Shown here: piece after piece, positions 37,167-46,071 of the stretch
Position numbering within the stretch: position 1 is the first letter of the stretch
Layout: each line of letters starts with the position of its first letter
Assembly (NCBI RefSeq): GCF_002024805.1
Contig: NZ_CP014337.1
Span: forward strand, 496,001 to 560,000
Source: Elizabethkingia bruuniana
GTDB taxonomy: Bacteria > Bacteroidota > Bacteroidia > Flavobacteriales > Weeksellaceae
Reading direction: 5' to 3'
Length of the DNA stretch: 64,000 nucleotides
The notes under the pieces: generated by a model
Databases searched by the model: none
The model's input: only the letters and a program-made list of their open reading frames with translations
What the model was told of the DNA's origin: nothing
Position numbers and translations under genes: made by a program

Positions 37167-38531
37167 ATGAAGAATACTGTACGTTGTGCTTTAATCATTC
37201 TTTTTACTATTTCATTTTCCAATGCCAGAGCTCAGAAGCAGCCTAATATTATTGTTGTATTGACAGATGATATGGGATATGCAGACATTGGTGCTTATGG
37301 AAATCCTGTTATTAAAACGCCATTTTTAGACCGGATGTCAAGAAATGGGTTAATGGCCACTAATTATGTTGTCAGCAGTCCCACTTGTACCCCTTCCAGG
37401 GCCTCTTTGCTTACTGGCCGTTATTCGTCCCGTTATGATTTACCATGGCCTATAGCGCCGGGATCTAAGCAAGGGTTACCAGATGATGAAGTAACAATTG
37501 CAGAAATGTTGAAATCAAACGGTTATAATACCGGGATGGTTGGAAAGTGGCATTTGGGAGATCAGAAAGCTGAGAATAAGCCAAACGGACAAGGATTTGA
37601 CTTCTATTACGGAATATTATACAGTCACGATTATAAGGCTCCCTATGTAAATACGGACATTCCGATTAGAATGTTCAGAAATATCAAAGTTGAGATTGAG
37701 AAACCTGCAGATTCTCTTCTTACCCGTTTGTATACCAAAGAATCAATTAATTATATAAGACAGCAGAAAAAAGATAAACCGTTTTTCTTGTATCTGGCGC
37801 ACAATATGCCGCATTTACCTGTGTATTATGCTGCACAGTCTTCTGCCTTGAAAAATAAAAAAGGCGGGGCACTTGGTGCTGTAATTACTGAAATGGATGA
37901 AGGCCTGGCTGCGATATGGAAAGTATTGGAAGAAAAAGGTATGGCAGATAATACGATTTTTGTGTTTTCCAGTGACAACGGACCTTGGACGAATTTTCCT
38001 GAAAGAATGGAAGGGGATGGTGTAACTATCGCTTCTCATGTAGGAAGTGCAGGAGTTTTCAGAGGTTCTAAAGCCTGGTCGTATGAGGGTGGAGCCCGCG
38101 TTCCGTTTATTGTATATTGGAAAAATAAGATTAAACCCGGGACCGTTTTAACGAGCGCGATAAGCAATCTGGATTTATTACCGACGATTGCCAAGTGGAC
38201 CAACAGTCCCTTACCAACGAATAGAGAACTGGACGGACAGGATATCAGTCAGCTTTTAGAAAGTAAAGTAAAAGAATCTGCTTACAGCCATCGTCCAATA
38301 TTTATTGTAAATGGAAGTACAAAGCCTGAGGCGGTAAAATATGGCAACTGGAAGTACAGAGAAGTTCCGGATCTTAAGCATCCCCGAACGGGAGCTATAG
38401 TACCAGCCACTACAGAACTTTTTAATCTGGATGAAGATCCAAAAGAAAGTGTAAACCTAATCACCAAATATCCCGAAAAAGTAAAAGAAATGAAACAGAT
38501 ATTTGACAGTTTTAAGGCGGTTGGGAAATAA
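37167..38531 (+). CDS. Secreted type I sulfatase
   Basis: 454 aa. A signal peptide ends at NARAQ. The metal-binding start PNIIVVLTDDMGYADIGAYGN (26-46) and the formylglycine sequence C74-T-P-S-R with ASLLTGRY are intact, so it belongs to the Cys-type sulfatases of the arylsulfatase family. Further motifs are GMVGKWHLGD and VFSSDNGPW. It removes sulfate esters from polysaccharides, glycoproteins or small molecules in the periplasm or outside. The required formylglycine-generating enzyme is not in the window. The gene has its own promoter and terminator. The substrate is unknown. Confidence 0.92.
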   Translation: MKNTVRCALIILFTISFSNARAQKQPNIIVVLTDDMGYADIGAYGNPVIKTPFLDRMSRNGLMATNYVVSSPTCTPSRASLLTGRYSSRYDLPWPIAPGSKQGLPDDEVTIAEMLKSNGYNTGMVGKWHLGDQKAENKPNGQGFDFYYGILYSHDYKAPYVNTDIPIRMFRNIKVEIEKPADSLLTRLYTKESINYIRQQKKDKPFFLYLAHNMPHLPVYYAAQSSALKNKKGGALGAVITEMDEGLAAIWKVLEEKGMADNTIFVFSSDNGPWTNFPERMEGDGVTIASHVGSAGVFRGSKAWSYEGGARVPFIVYWKNKIKPGTVLTSAISNLDLLPTIAKWTNSPLPTNRELDGQDISQLLESKVKESAYSHRPIFIVNGSTKPEAVKYGNWKYREVPDLKHPRTGAIVPATTELFNLDEDPKESVNLITKYPEKVKEMKQIFDSFKAVGK

Positions 38532-38542
38532 AGAAAATAAAT

Positions 38543-38577
38543 AAGACTCTTACAAAATGTGTAAGAGTCTTTTTTTA
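38543..38577. terminator. Terminator after the sulfatase gene, possibly shared
   Basis: AGACTCTTACA pairs with TGTAAGAGTCT and a run of seven T follows on the plus strand. On the minus strand the T-run is weaker (TTATTTATTTT), but the convergent gene at 38581 ends right beside it. Confidence 0.85.
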
Positions 38578-38580
38578 ATG

Positions 38581-39159
38581 TTACTTCTCTATTTTAATAA
38601 GTTTTCCTGTTACCTTATTAAAAGTCAGTGTAGTATTAGGCCCTCCATAAAAAAGAGTGAGAGTAATGGTACTATCTGTATCTTTTTGCAGGATGAGGTC
38701 TTTTGAGTTTCGGATACTTACCTCCAGATTTCTGTCCCGCAATTCGGAATCAGTGCACTGAATAATTTGTTTTTCGAACAATCCTTTTTTCTCTACAATT
38801 TGTAACAGAGGCGGTACCATTACACTGTAGGATACAATCTGTGCCCGGTAGTTTTCATTTAAATCTTTATTCATCCATAATCCGGCTGGTGTTGATGAAA
38901 AGATAAAAGCATAAAAGAACAATCCCATAGGCAGCATGCTTAGTATGAAGGCAAGGATTATAGCGCCTAAAAATAATTTGGCTAATAGCTTTTTCCAGTA
39001 AACAATTATGACGAAAATACTTCCGAAGAACCATAACCAGAAAAGAATAATATCTGCATAATAACCCCGTAGGCTAATCTTATAAAGAAAGTAAACAGCA
39101 ATATCTGCTACTAATAGCAAAGAAAGTGTAAAGTATATTTTTAACAGATATTTCTTCAT
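38581..39159 (-). CDS. Small membrane protein of unknown function
   Basis: 192 aa. About three hydrophobic segments fill residues 8-105 (LYFTLSLLLVADIAVYFLY, YADIILFWLWFFGSIFVII, LFLGAIILAFILSMLPMGLFFY), then a soluble tail of about 80 residues. The tail is rich in strand-forming sequence and ends NTTLTFNKVTGKLIKIEK. I do not recognise the family. It lies at the end of the minus-strand island and shares the terminator with the sulfatase gene. Confidence 0.65.
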   Translation of the reverse strand: MKKYLLKIYFTLSLLLVADIAVYFLYKISLRGYYADIILFWLWFFGSIFVIIVYWKKLLAKLFLGAIILAFILSMLPMGLFFYAFIFSSTPAGLWMNKDLNENYRAQIVSYSVMVPPLLQIVEKKGLFEKQIIQCTDSELRDRNLEVSIRNSKDLILQKDTDSTITLTLFYGGPNTTLTFNKVTGKLIKIEK

Positions 39160-39241
39160 GTAACTGGTGATTTAGATTGTATGCAATATAGTAATACTGG
39201 CGGATAAGTTAATCTGTCTATATAATTCTGTTACTGTATTA

Positions 39242-40222
39242 TTAAGAGCCAATTATAACCACTAAACGCTTTCCACCATCAATATTCATATCCCATGCTT
39301 TTTCGATCTCATTAATCATAACACTTACAGTATCACATTTTAATTTGCCATCAGCTGCCAGCTGAAACATTTCGGGAAGTATTTCATGAATTAGTAATTT
39401 CATTTCGTCTGGTGTCCAGCTTCCTAAACCTGAACCTGAGATCTGTATATCGGTACTGCGCAGAATAGAGGATGATAGCGTCATATTATCATCTATCATA
39501 CCGCCAACAGTTACATAGCGTGTTCTATGAGAAAAACCTCCATTCCCTTTTATTGCAGATAAAATTAATTCAGCACTATGTCCCCATAAATAATCAATTA
39601 CAACGTCGAATGGACTTTGTTGATGCAAAACTTTTATTTGTGAGATGATGGCATCATCGTCCTGTTTAAGTACAATAATATCATCAGCACCCAAGGCTAA
39701 TAATTCTTTTAGTGTTTCCTCATTCCGGCCAGTGACAACAACTTTCTTTGCGCCATAATGTTTTGCTATTTGTACCGCAATTTTTCCGGTAACACCTGTG
39801 GCACCATTTATTAAAACGGTTTCATTTTTTTGTAAGCTGGCTCTGAAGCGTAAAGCCATTGCCGATCCCATTACAGCATTAGGAAGAGCTGCGGCTGTTT
39901 CGTCACTGATTCCGTCGGGTAATTTTACTATTTTATCTTTTTCAATAATTGCTTTTTCTGCAATCATTCCGCTTGCACCAATTCCATATATGCGTGTTCC
40001 GTCTTCAAGTATTCCTACACCGTCTCCGCCTACTACTTTTGCAATAAAGGTTTCATTTTGTACAGAATAGTGCTTCCCACTTGCGCGCATTTTGTCGAGA
40101 TTCTTAACTGCCGATGCCTTTACGTGAATCAATACCTCGTTTTCATTTTGTACTACAGGCTCTGCAAAGTCTTCTACATATGCAGGGCGTGCTCCTTTTG
40201 ATAATACAACTGCTGCTTTCAT
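39242..40222 (-). CDS. Quinone oxidoreductase-like zinc-independent MDR enzyme
   Basis: 326 aa. It starts MKAAVVLSKGARPAYVEDFAEPVVQNENEVLIHVKASAV, has the MDR N-terminal fold, and then a nucleotide-binding motif LINGATGVTGKIAVQIAKHYGAKKVVVTGRN near 138-168. Structural-zinc cysteines are absent, as in quinone reductase-type members. It likely reduces quinones or enones with NADPH. It is in the same direction as the Crp/Fnr-type gene, 72 bp after it, with a -7 box and a palindrome between them. Confidence 0.85.
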   Translation of the reverse strand: MKAAVVLSKGARPAYVEDFAEPVVQNENEVLIHVKASAVKNLDKMRASGKHYSVQNETFIAKVVGGDGVGILEDGTRIYGIGASGMIAEKAIIEKDKIVKLPDGISDETAAALPNAVMGSAMALRFRASLQKNETVLINGATGVTGKIAVQIAKHYGAKKVVVTGRNEETLKELLALGADDIIVLKQDDDAIISQIKVLHQQSPFDVVIDYLWGHSAELILSAIKGNGGFSHRTRYVTVGGMIDDNMTLSSSILRSTDIQISGSGLGSWTPDEMKLLIHEILPEMFQLAADGKLKCDTVSVMINEIEKAWDMNIDGGKRLVVIIGS

Positions 40223-40240
40223 GTTTTAAAATTTATAGAA

Positions 40241-40248
40241 CAAAATTA
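40241..40248 (-). promoter_or_regulatory. -7 promoter box of the MDR oxidoreductase gene
   Basis: Minus-strand TAATTTTG, a TAnnTTTG match, 19 bp before the ATG. No -33 TTG is visible, which fits an activator-dependent promoter. Confidence 0.5.
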
Positions 40249-40271
40249 GAATAGGATCTTTTTGCAGGCGA

Positions 40272-40283
40272 TAACATTTGTTA
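40272..40283. promoter_or_regulatory. Candidate Crp/Fnr-type operator TAACATTTGTTA
   Basis: The arms TAACA/TGTTA surround two bases. The site centre lies about 42 bp upstream of the start of transcription predicted from the -7 box at 40241-40248, the usual class II activator position. The gene on its upstream side encodes a Crp/Fnr-family regulator. Confidence 0.4.
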
Positions 40284-40294
40284 CTAAATACGGG

Positions 40295-40873
40295 CTATTC
40301 TTTATTTTTAAGTAGCTTATTTTTTATACGGCTTAAATGTACTGTTGTAATACCCAGATAAGAAGCAATGTAATGCTGTGGGACACGTTGTATAATTTCG
40401 GGTCTTTCTCTTATCAGGTCAAGATAACGCTGTTGTGGTGTATATTTTATAGATGAAATAAAATATTTCATATAGTCAAATGTCCGGTCGAATATTTTAT
40501 CGATAAATAGATCTCTCAAATACGGAATTTCTTTAATTTCCTCCAGCATACTGTTTAAATCATCCTTGTGTATCCACCATAGCGTACTTGGTTCTATTGT
40601 TTCCAGGGTGGTAGGACTTGGGATATTTTTTCTAAAGCTCTCAATAGATGCTACGACATTTTCTTCAAAAAAGAATTGTGAAGTAATATCTTTTCCATCA
40701 TGATTGAAGCATACTCTGATACAGCCTTTTTCGATGAAGAAAAGTTTCTTTGAAACCTCACCCTCGTTTAGAAGTATGGTTTTAGCAGGGACTTTCACCT
40801 TATTAAAATAATTAAGATACCTGTTCCACTTTTCGTCGTCTAACCGAAATTTATCTCTGAATTGATCGAACAT
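40295..40873 (-). CDS. Crp/Fnr family transcriptional regulator
   Basis: 192 aa from the ATG at 40873; an upstream start at 40912 would overlap the preceding gene more. The N-terminal cyclic-nucleotide-binding-type beta-roll (ILLNEGEVSKKLFFIEKGCIRVCF) is followed by the C-terminal helix-turn-helix in QRVPQHYIASYLGITTVHLSRIKNKL. No Cys cluster of Fnr type is present. Family members in the Bacteroidota often control a neighbouring enzyme gene; here that would be the oxidoreductase. The start lies 23 bp inside the end of the upstream small membrane protein. Confidence 0.85.
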   Translation of the reverse strand: MFDQFRDKFRLDDEKWNRYLNYFNKVKVPAKTILLNEGEVSKKLFFIEKGCIRVCFNHDGKDITSQFFFEENVVASIESFRKNIPSPTTLETIEPSTLWWIHKDDLNSMLEEIKEIPYLRDLFIDKIFDRTFDYMKYFISSIKYTPQQRYLDLIRERPEIIQRVPQHYIASYLGITTVHLSRIKNKLLKNKE

Positions 40874-41144
40874 TCTTTTTCTGCTTTTTGTAGACCAAAT
40901 GCAATATAGCAATAATGATAAATATCCCTAAAATCCAGCATCCTGTTAATTGAAAAAATACCAGCGTAAATTCTGCACTGTCACCTATACAATCTACTTT
41001 ATAACCCCATATTGTAGTTGCTTCTTCACCTTCATAGGCATTTTTGCAGGCATAGTACTCCGGAAGAACCAATAAAAAGTCAAAAGCCAATAATACTAGC
41101 CCTACTATAAAAAGAATGTTCCGGAGAATTTTAACGGTTTTCAT
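40851..41144 (-). CDS. Small membrane protein, two segments
   Basis: 97 aa with hydrophobic segments at about 8-28 (NILFIVGLVLLAFDFLLVL) and 60-85 (FFQLTGCWILGIFIIIAILHLVY). Between them is a periplasm-type loop with two Cys (YYACKNAY, KVDCIGDS) that could form a disulfide. Family unknown. It overlaps the preceding gene by 4 bp (translation coupling) and the Crp/Fnr-type gene by about 23 bp. Confidence 0.6.
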   Translation of the reverse strand: MKTVKILRNILFIVGLVLLAFDFLLVLPEYYACKNAYEGEEATTIWGYKVDCIGDSAEFTLVFFQLTGCWILGIFIIIAILHLVYKKQKKNVRSIQR

Positions 41145-41623
41145 TGGCGTACGATTCTGTTTGCATATTTATTTTTCAGAAAGAGAACAAGCTTTTTGCA
41201 GGTGATAAACATAATCAGTCCCAAAATCCAGCCCGAAGCTATTCCCGAAATCAGACCTGCAATAATTGTAGTATCTGTCTGCCACCAGTTTTTTATTGTA
41301 TTTATAAATAAAAATAAGATAACAGAGGCAATTGTACTGCCCAGTATGGAAACAGATATAAAAAAGGTTTTAAAACCTTTACTTAGAGATTTTTGTTGCA
41401 GCCCTACCAATACAGAAGTAGAGATAATACCGGCACTAATTAAGAAAATTACAATAAGAATGAAGAGTAGCCCCAATACAATACCAATTACTCCCAGAAT
41501 AAAAAACACTAAAGCTCCCATTACGAGCATGACAGCTAAAAAGTCGTCGTCATTTCTAAAAGAATCAATCAGATAAAAATCTGTTGTCAGATAATGGATA
41601 AGTACTGTTAGAAGGTTAATCAT
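41141..41623 (-). CDS. Membrane protein, about four segments, unknown function
   Basis: 160 aa, mostly hydrophobic: residues 30-55, 55-85, 88-110 and 120-145 look like membrane helices. An N-terminal segment (MINLLTVLIHYLTTDFYLIDSF) precedes them. No family recognised. It is coupled to the 97-aa membrane gene by a 4-bp overlap and lies 28 bp after the preceding gene; the set may work as one small membrane complex. Confidence 0.6.
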   Translation of the reverse strand: MINLLTVLIHYLTTDFYLIDSFRNDDDFLAVMLVMGALVFFILGVIGIVLGLLFILIVIFLISAGIISTSVLVGLQQKSLSKGFKTFFISVSILGSTIASVILFLFINTIKNWWQTDTTIIAGLISGIASGWILGLIMFITCKKLVLFLKNKYANRIVRQ

Positions 41624-41651
41624 AGATTCAGTATAGTATATTTTCTATGTA

Positions 41652-42323
41652 CTATTGGACACTGTATTTTTTGCGCAATATATAATCGAAAGGAATCTGC
41701 ATAGAAAGGTCTTTTGCTTCCCATCTGGCACCTTCGGAAGATTGATAAAAATCGTAAGAATTCTTAAGGAAGTTTTCTCCATCCGGAGCTTCCTGCCAGT
41801 CTTTTTTGTCGCGGTTGTATAGCAGAATCATGCAGCTTACACAATTGAAGTTGCCTTCAGTATTGGGATTTACATAACATTTGCCCACCTTTATATTGAG
41901 CTTTTGGTTTATAATAACATCCGTTAACCGATCTCTCGTAAACCTGATTAACGCAGACTGGGCATCCTCGTCATCTGGCTTATTTTTTGCGACAACCAGA
42001 TTTTCGAATTTAGCCTTTTTTATCTTTTCTATTTCTTGTGCTTTTACAGCAGGTGTTGCAAAATTACTATCTACAGGATAGATATCATCTTCTCCCTGTG
42101 CGGTCTGTACCGCTTCGGTTACATAGTTGGCAGGAACGGGGTTTTCGGCCAATAATTTTTGGTTTCTTTCGTAATTCTCCCAGTCGGCTTTAGAATAGGT
42201 TGCGTACTGCTGAATTTTGTACAGGAGGCTTTCGTTAGGGGAAACATTTATAAAGTTGGCTGCCACCAGGAATATTCCGAACAGAATAATCACAGAAACA
42301 ATGATTTTTAGCGTTTTTTTCAT
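41652..42323 (-). CDS. Membrane-anchored protein of unknown function
   Basis: 223 aa with one N-terminal hydrophobic helix (LKIIVSVIILFGIFLVAAN) and an otherwise soluble periplasmic-side domain. Two Cys pairs near 160-175 (KCYVNPNTEGNFNCVSCM) are notable. The domain is not one I can name. It lies between the YwqK-like gene and the membrane proteins of the same island. It could equally be cytoplasmic-facing; topology was not established. Confidence 0.6.
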   Translation of the reverse strand: MKKTLKIIVSVIILFGIFLVAANFINVSPNESLLYKIQQYATYSKADWENYERNQKLLAENPVPANYVTEAVQTAQGEDDIYPVDSNFATPAVKAQEIEKIKKAKFENLVVAKNKPDDEDAQSALIRFTRDRLTDVIINQKLNIKVGKCYVNPNTEGNFNCVSCMILLYNRDKKDWQEAPDGENFLKNSYDFYQSSEGARWEAKDLSMQIPFDYILRKKYSVQ

Positions 42324-42356
42324 AAAGGCTACTTGTCGTATAATATTGAATTTTGT

Positions 42357-43211
42357 TTATTCGGCGGATTTAGCTTTCTCTGCACCAGTTTCGGACAAAG
42401 GTTTTTTACTTATTAGTTTTCCGGATTTGTCGTAGGCAGATAGCCATAATTCTCCGTTAAGACTGGTTATTACTTCTTTTTTCTGAATTTGTCCATTTTC
42501 ATAATAGTCTTTTACTTCGTTTCCTTGTTTGTCTTTATAAGAACTGGTACCCAGCTTTCCTTTGTAGTAATAATCGTCGTAGCGGACATTATTCTTTGTA
42601 TACTGTTTGTTTTCCGGGGTTCCATCTTCGTTATAACTTTCGAAAAGATTTACTCCGGTGACTTCCTTTTTATTTCCGTTGGGATAAAAAGAGGTATAAC
42701 TTACAGTAATATCGTTTTCAATGCCAGTTAATGTGCCATTTTCAGAATATTGTTTTGAAATACCACGCCCGAAATATTTGTTTTTATCTAAAGATACCCA
42801 GCCTTCATATTTCAGAGCTTTATTAGGATGATAGCCTTTGAAATATGCTTTTTCTTTATCTCTGCGGGCATCGAGTGCTAAGTCGGAACCGTTATACATA
42901 TTGTAAGCAGTAATATGTGAGTTTTCAATAGTAAAATTAAATTTCACTTGTTCTTCAATTTCAGTTACAGTACCATTGATCAGACCTTTTTTGATGCTGA
43001 TATTAGCCTTTTGTTTGCTGTTGTCAATGCTGTAATTTCCATCCGTTAGAGTTACTATCTTCTTATCAGAATCTTTTAAGGTCACTGTATTTATAAATAC
43101 ATTTCCGGTATCTCCGGAAGTTGGAAGATCTATTTTGATGTCTTCCAGCTTCTGCTGGGCAAAAGCAACATGGGCCGTCAGTATACATAAGGTGAATAAT
43201 CCTGTTTTCAT
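42357..43211 (-). CDS. Secreted MORN/YwqK-type repeat protein
   Basis: 284 aa with a signal peptide (MKTGLFTLCILTAHVAFAQ). Its second half has repeats of the MORN-like type seen in YwqK proteins: KYEGWVSLDKNKYFGRGISKQYSENGTLTG, SFYPNGNKKEVTGV, DYYENGQIQKKEV. Such repeats build a beta-hairpin scaffold. Database entries often call the family YwqK toxin-antitoxin antitoxin, but that label is loose and does not prove an antitoxin. It starts a run of six genes with less than 100 bp between them. Confidence 0.7.
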   Translation of the reverse strand: MKTGLFTLCILTAHVAFAQQKLEDIKIDLPTSGDTGNVFINTVTLKDSDKKIVTLTDGNYSIDNSKQKANISIKKGLINGTVTEIEEQVKFNFTIENSHITAYNMYNGSDLALDARRDKEKAYFKGYHPNKALKYEGWVSLDKNKYFGRGISKQYSENGTLTGIENDITVSYTSFYPNGNKKEVTGVNLFESYNEDGTPENKQYTKNNVRYDDYYYKGKLGTSSYKDKQGNEVKDYYENGQIQKKEVITSLNGELWLSAYDKSGKLISKKPLSETGAEKAKSAE

Positions 43212-43313
43212 TTGTTTATTTATTTGTCTGTTTTAGTGATAAATATAACTATTAATAATTTCATAGATAATAAAGGTTGAATGTAACTGAAAAAGCAGAT
43301 GAATTAAAAGCTT

Positions 43314-44195
43314 CTACTGACATGCTTTTATTGCTTTTTCTACCAGTTTTTGTTTTCTGTCATCCCAACGATAACAATGCTGGTTAAGTAAAACCATATT
43401 ATCTTTTACAACTTTATATTCGGCTGTTGTTACGATAGTTCCTGCACAGCACTGATTCCTTTCATATATTCTTTTTTTCTTCTGGTCGAACTCTAAAGAA
43501 ACTCCGCTAAAACCACTTTCATAATATTGTTGTGTGGCTTTGTTGTACAGGTAGTAGATCCGTGAGGTATTGGGACCTGCATAGCTGGCTTCGAATATAG
43601 AAAAGTCTTCGGTACCATCGAAGTTATAATCCTCGATATTGATATTATCCAGTCCTAAAAATGAGCATTCCACATCAATTTTTTGTAGTAGTTTATCAGT
43701 TCGTTTCTCATATACTTTTACAGCAGTAATTGTGGGGTAATATCCGTCCTTTTCTTTTGAAAGGACAACTTTAAAGTATTTATCCTTTGTAGATTCGGGT
43801 TGTAATAATTCTCTGTCCGCCCACTGTATATTTTCGCCATTTTCAACAGCGTATTTTTTAGTTAACGTAATTTTTAACTCATTTTTTGTTTTCAAGTTTT
43901 TCCATACACCTGTTATCGTATTTTTATCAGTTGTAAAATTTTCAAATGTCAGTACGGCCTTTGTCAGTTTCCCTTCTTTTTCGTTGAAAATGAGTCTTCC
44001 GTTTTTAATAATACCATTATTTAGCCGGATAGGTTCATCGTAATTGGTGTAGGCATAAACAGCATCTGCCGTGCCTGAATCTGAATCTATTACCATTTCG
44101 ACAGGAGATTCACCAATAAATCCGGTATACACGGTTTGTGCAGTTAACCTGCCTGTGATAATAAAGAAAGAAACTAAAAGTATTATTTTATCCAT
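43314..44195 (-). CDS. Secreted XAC2610-like protein
   Basis: 293 aa with a signal peptide (MDKIILLVSFFIITGRLTAQ). The central region, DNINIEDYNFDGTEDFSIFEASYAGPNTSRIYYLYNKATQQYYES, matches the calcium-loop-like D-x-N-x-D-G motif of VCBS and XAC2610-type proteins, which resemble type VI lysozyme inhibitors such as TsiV-like immunity proteins. A second gene (44685-45320) has the same motif. The function here is unknown; inhibitor of a cell-wall enzyme is one possibility. Confidence 0.65.
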   Translation of the reverse strand: MDKIILLVSFFIITGRLTAQTVYTGFIGESPVEMVIDSDSGTADAVYAYTNYDEPIRLNNGIIKNGRLIFNEKEGKLTKAVLTFENFTTDKNTITGVWKNLKTKNELKITLTKKYAVENGENIQWADRELLQPESTKDKYFKVVLSKEKDGYYPTITAVKVYEKRTDKLLQKIDVECSFLGLDNINIEDYNFDGTEDFSIFEASYAGPNTSRIYYLYNKATQQYYESGFSGVSLEFDQKKKRIYERNQCCAGTIVTTAEYKVVKDNMVLLNQHCYRWDDRKQKLVEKAIKACQ

Positions 44196-44196
44196 G

Positions 44197-44619
44197 TTAC
44201 CTGTGTTTTTTTGTCAGGGGTTCGAATGTAAAATCCTGAGTATATCCGGAGCCATGCTTACCAATTAGCTGATTGTTTTTAAGAAACAATATGTTCCCGG
44301 AAATAAAAGGCTGATTTTCGTAATTAAGTTTCTCCACTTTAATTTGATTTCCTGATATCCATTTCCATTTAGAAAATACAGATTTTCTTTGTGTTTTGTT
44401 GCATTTGTACCTTAGTGAGACAATTTCAACAATATCTTTTTTGAAATAAAGCTCCATTTCATCAGAATATCCTGCACATGGATCAGGCGGAACGGTTTCT
44501 ACACATAAACTTGTAATAAAACCGGTGAATGACTTTCCTTCCATGTTGATTTTGGACTGAGCTGTAAATAGCATTGTACCAAGGATTATAGCTATAATTA
44601 TAAATGTTTTTTGTTTCAT
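44197..44619 (-). CDS. Small secreted protein of unknown function
   Basis: 140 aa with a signal peptide (MKQKTFIIIAIILGTMLFTAQ). The mature part is beta-rich, with Cys residues in SLCVETVPPDPCAGYSD. No family recognised. It ends one base from the start of the next gene, in line with a tight operon with the XAC2610-like protein. Confidence 0.6.
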   Translation of the reverse strand: MKQKTFIIIAIILGTMLFTAQSKINMEGKSFTGFITSLCVETVPPDPCAGYSDEMELYFKKDIVEIVSLRYKCNKTQRKSVFSKWKWISGNQIKVEKLNYENQPFISGNILFLKNNQLIGKHGSGYTQDFTFEPLTKKHR

Positions 44620-44684
44620 GTGATAATTTTGTGTTTGTGGCTGAACATTTCTGTACTATATTTTATGGATGCAGGAATTGTTAT

Positions 44685-45320
44685 TTATTCTTCTACAGGA
44701 TCGAAATTGGAGAAGAACACAGCACCATCATTGGACTTATAGGCTTGTTTCTTCAGTAAAATCTCCTGCTTGTTTTTGATTCTGTAGCTATAAATACTAT
44801 CATTAGAAAATTCGACTTTACCAAAACCTTCCAGCCTGTTTTGTTTAATATGCAGGAAGTATGTGGCATTTCCACCGTAAAACATATAAGAGGTAATGCA
44901 ATTTCTTTTGGCGTTATAATGCAGATTCGGATACTCCTGTGAATTAATAATTTCGACAAGCTTTTGTGTTTTTGGATTAAAAATCAACAGTTTTTCAATC
45001 TCATTAGCGCCTCTTGCTGCCTGGGCATAGAATATTTTTAAATCATTATAGCCATCATTATTCAGGTCTTCATCTGTAGTTACAAACAGCGGAAGATCTG
45101 CTTGCTTTTTAAAGCTTCCGTTTTGGATTTTGGACCATTTGTTTCCGGATTTCCGAAACAGCTCAAAGTTTACAACTGATTTGGTTTTATCATTCCTTTG
45201 GGTAATATTTATTTTGTATTTACCAGGTTTTATTACAGTCTTTGAATCAGAAAAGAATTCAGTATTCTGGCCAAAACTAAAACCGGAAATGAAAAGTAAT
45301 ATGCTAACAATTTTACCCAT
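44685..45320 (-). CDS. Secreted XAC2610-like protein, second copy
   Basis: 211 aa from the ATG at 45320 (signal MGKIVSILLFISGFSFGQ). The earlier ATG at 45359 lies inside the upstream gene and breaks the signal peptide. It contains DEDLNNDGYNDLKIFYAQAARGANEIEKLLIFNPKTQKL, the same D-x-N-x-D-G domain as at 43314-44195 but otherwise divergent. Proximity and shared domain suggest an old duplication. Function unknown. Confidence 0.65.
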   Translation of the reverse strand: MGKIVSILLFISGFSFGQNTEFFSDSKTVIKPGKYKINITQRNDKTKSVVNFELFRKSGNKWSKIQNGSFKKQADLPLFVTTDEDLNNDGYNDLKIFYAQAARGANEIEKLLIFNPKTQKLVEIINSQEYPNLHYNAKRNCITSYMFYGGNATYFLHIKQNRLEGFGKVEFSNDSIYSYRIKNKQEILLKKQAYKSNDGAVFFSNFDPVEE

Positions 45321-45327
45321 AAATATT

Positions 45328-45933
45328 TTAGTTGCTGGTTTTATACATGATACTGGCAATATCCTCTTGTAGCATTGCCGCTTGCTTGTCTATATTATAC
45401 ATGGTGTGTTTATAGTTTCCATTTCTGGTATTGATGTTCAGTCGATAAAAAAATCCGTTGCGGCTGCGTATCTTTTCTATTTCGTAGTTTACGATATTAC
45501 TGCCTTTTATTGAGGTTACTTTTCCCATATTAAAAATATGTAGGGTATTTTTCTGAAAAATAAAAGGAACAGTATATTTACTCAGGGGTAACTGTATGTC
45601 ATTGTATTCTTTTAGTTTCGAGATATCACCCTCATCGAGAGAATTTAATATAGAAATATAGCTGTTAATAAATCTGTTGATTATAAATAATGCAGCTGCT
45701 AAAAAGAGGCTGAATATTCCGGCCATTACTAAAGCATATTTTCCGGCATCTGAAATTCTTTCGTTATATCGGGACTCGCCTAATAGGTCTTTGCCTATAT
45801 TCACGGTTTCTATATAAGCGCATACATAGAACACCAATGGCAGAACTGCAAAGATTACAGAAACCATAGAGATAAGAATTTTCTTCCTTTGGCGGAGTTT
45901 TTTTATAAAACTGAGAATGTATTGCCGACTCAT
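45328..45933 (-). CDS. Membrane protein with two segments and a PH-like soluble tail
   Basis: 201 aa. Hydrophobic segments lie at about 18-40 (ILISMVSVIFAVLPLVFYVCAYI) and 70-92 (ALVMAGIFSLFLAAALFIIN). The C-terminal hundred residues (YTVPFIFQKNTLHIFNMGKVTSIKGSNIVNYEIEKIRSRNGFFYRLNI) look like a beta-rich domain of the PH-like type. No family named. It ends just before the next gene and is followed by a region with the palindrome ATCTGTACAGAT at 46039-46050. Confidence 0.55.
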   Translation of the reverse strand: MSRQYILSFIKKLRQRKKILISMVSVIFAVLPLVFYVCAYIETVNIGKDLLGESRYNERISDAGKYALVMAGIFSLFLAAALFIINRFINSYISILNSLDEGDISKLKEYNDIQLPLSKYTVPFIFQKNTLHIFNMGKVTSIKGSNIVNYEIEKIRSRNGFFYRLNINTRNGNYKHTMYNIDKQAAMLQEDIASIMYKTSN

Positions 45934-46071
45934 TATTCTAAAGTAGCTATTTTAAATTTATAAGATTCTTTATCATAGACAGTAGATAAAGAAATATCAT
46001 CACGGGTTATAATTATTACATTTAGCCTCGGTGAAGCGATCTGTACAGATTTTTACTTTAATACCCATCTA

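Noticed and set aside
46039-46050. Palindrome ATCTGTACAGAT as an operator
   Set aside because: A single 12-bp palindrome without a promoter box nearby can occur by chance; not enough to call.
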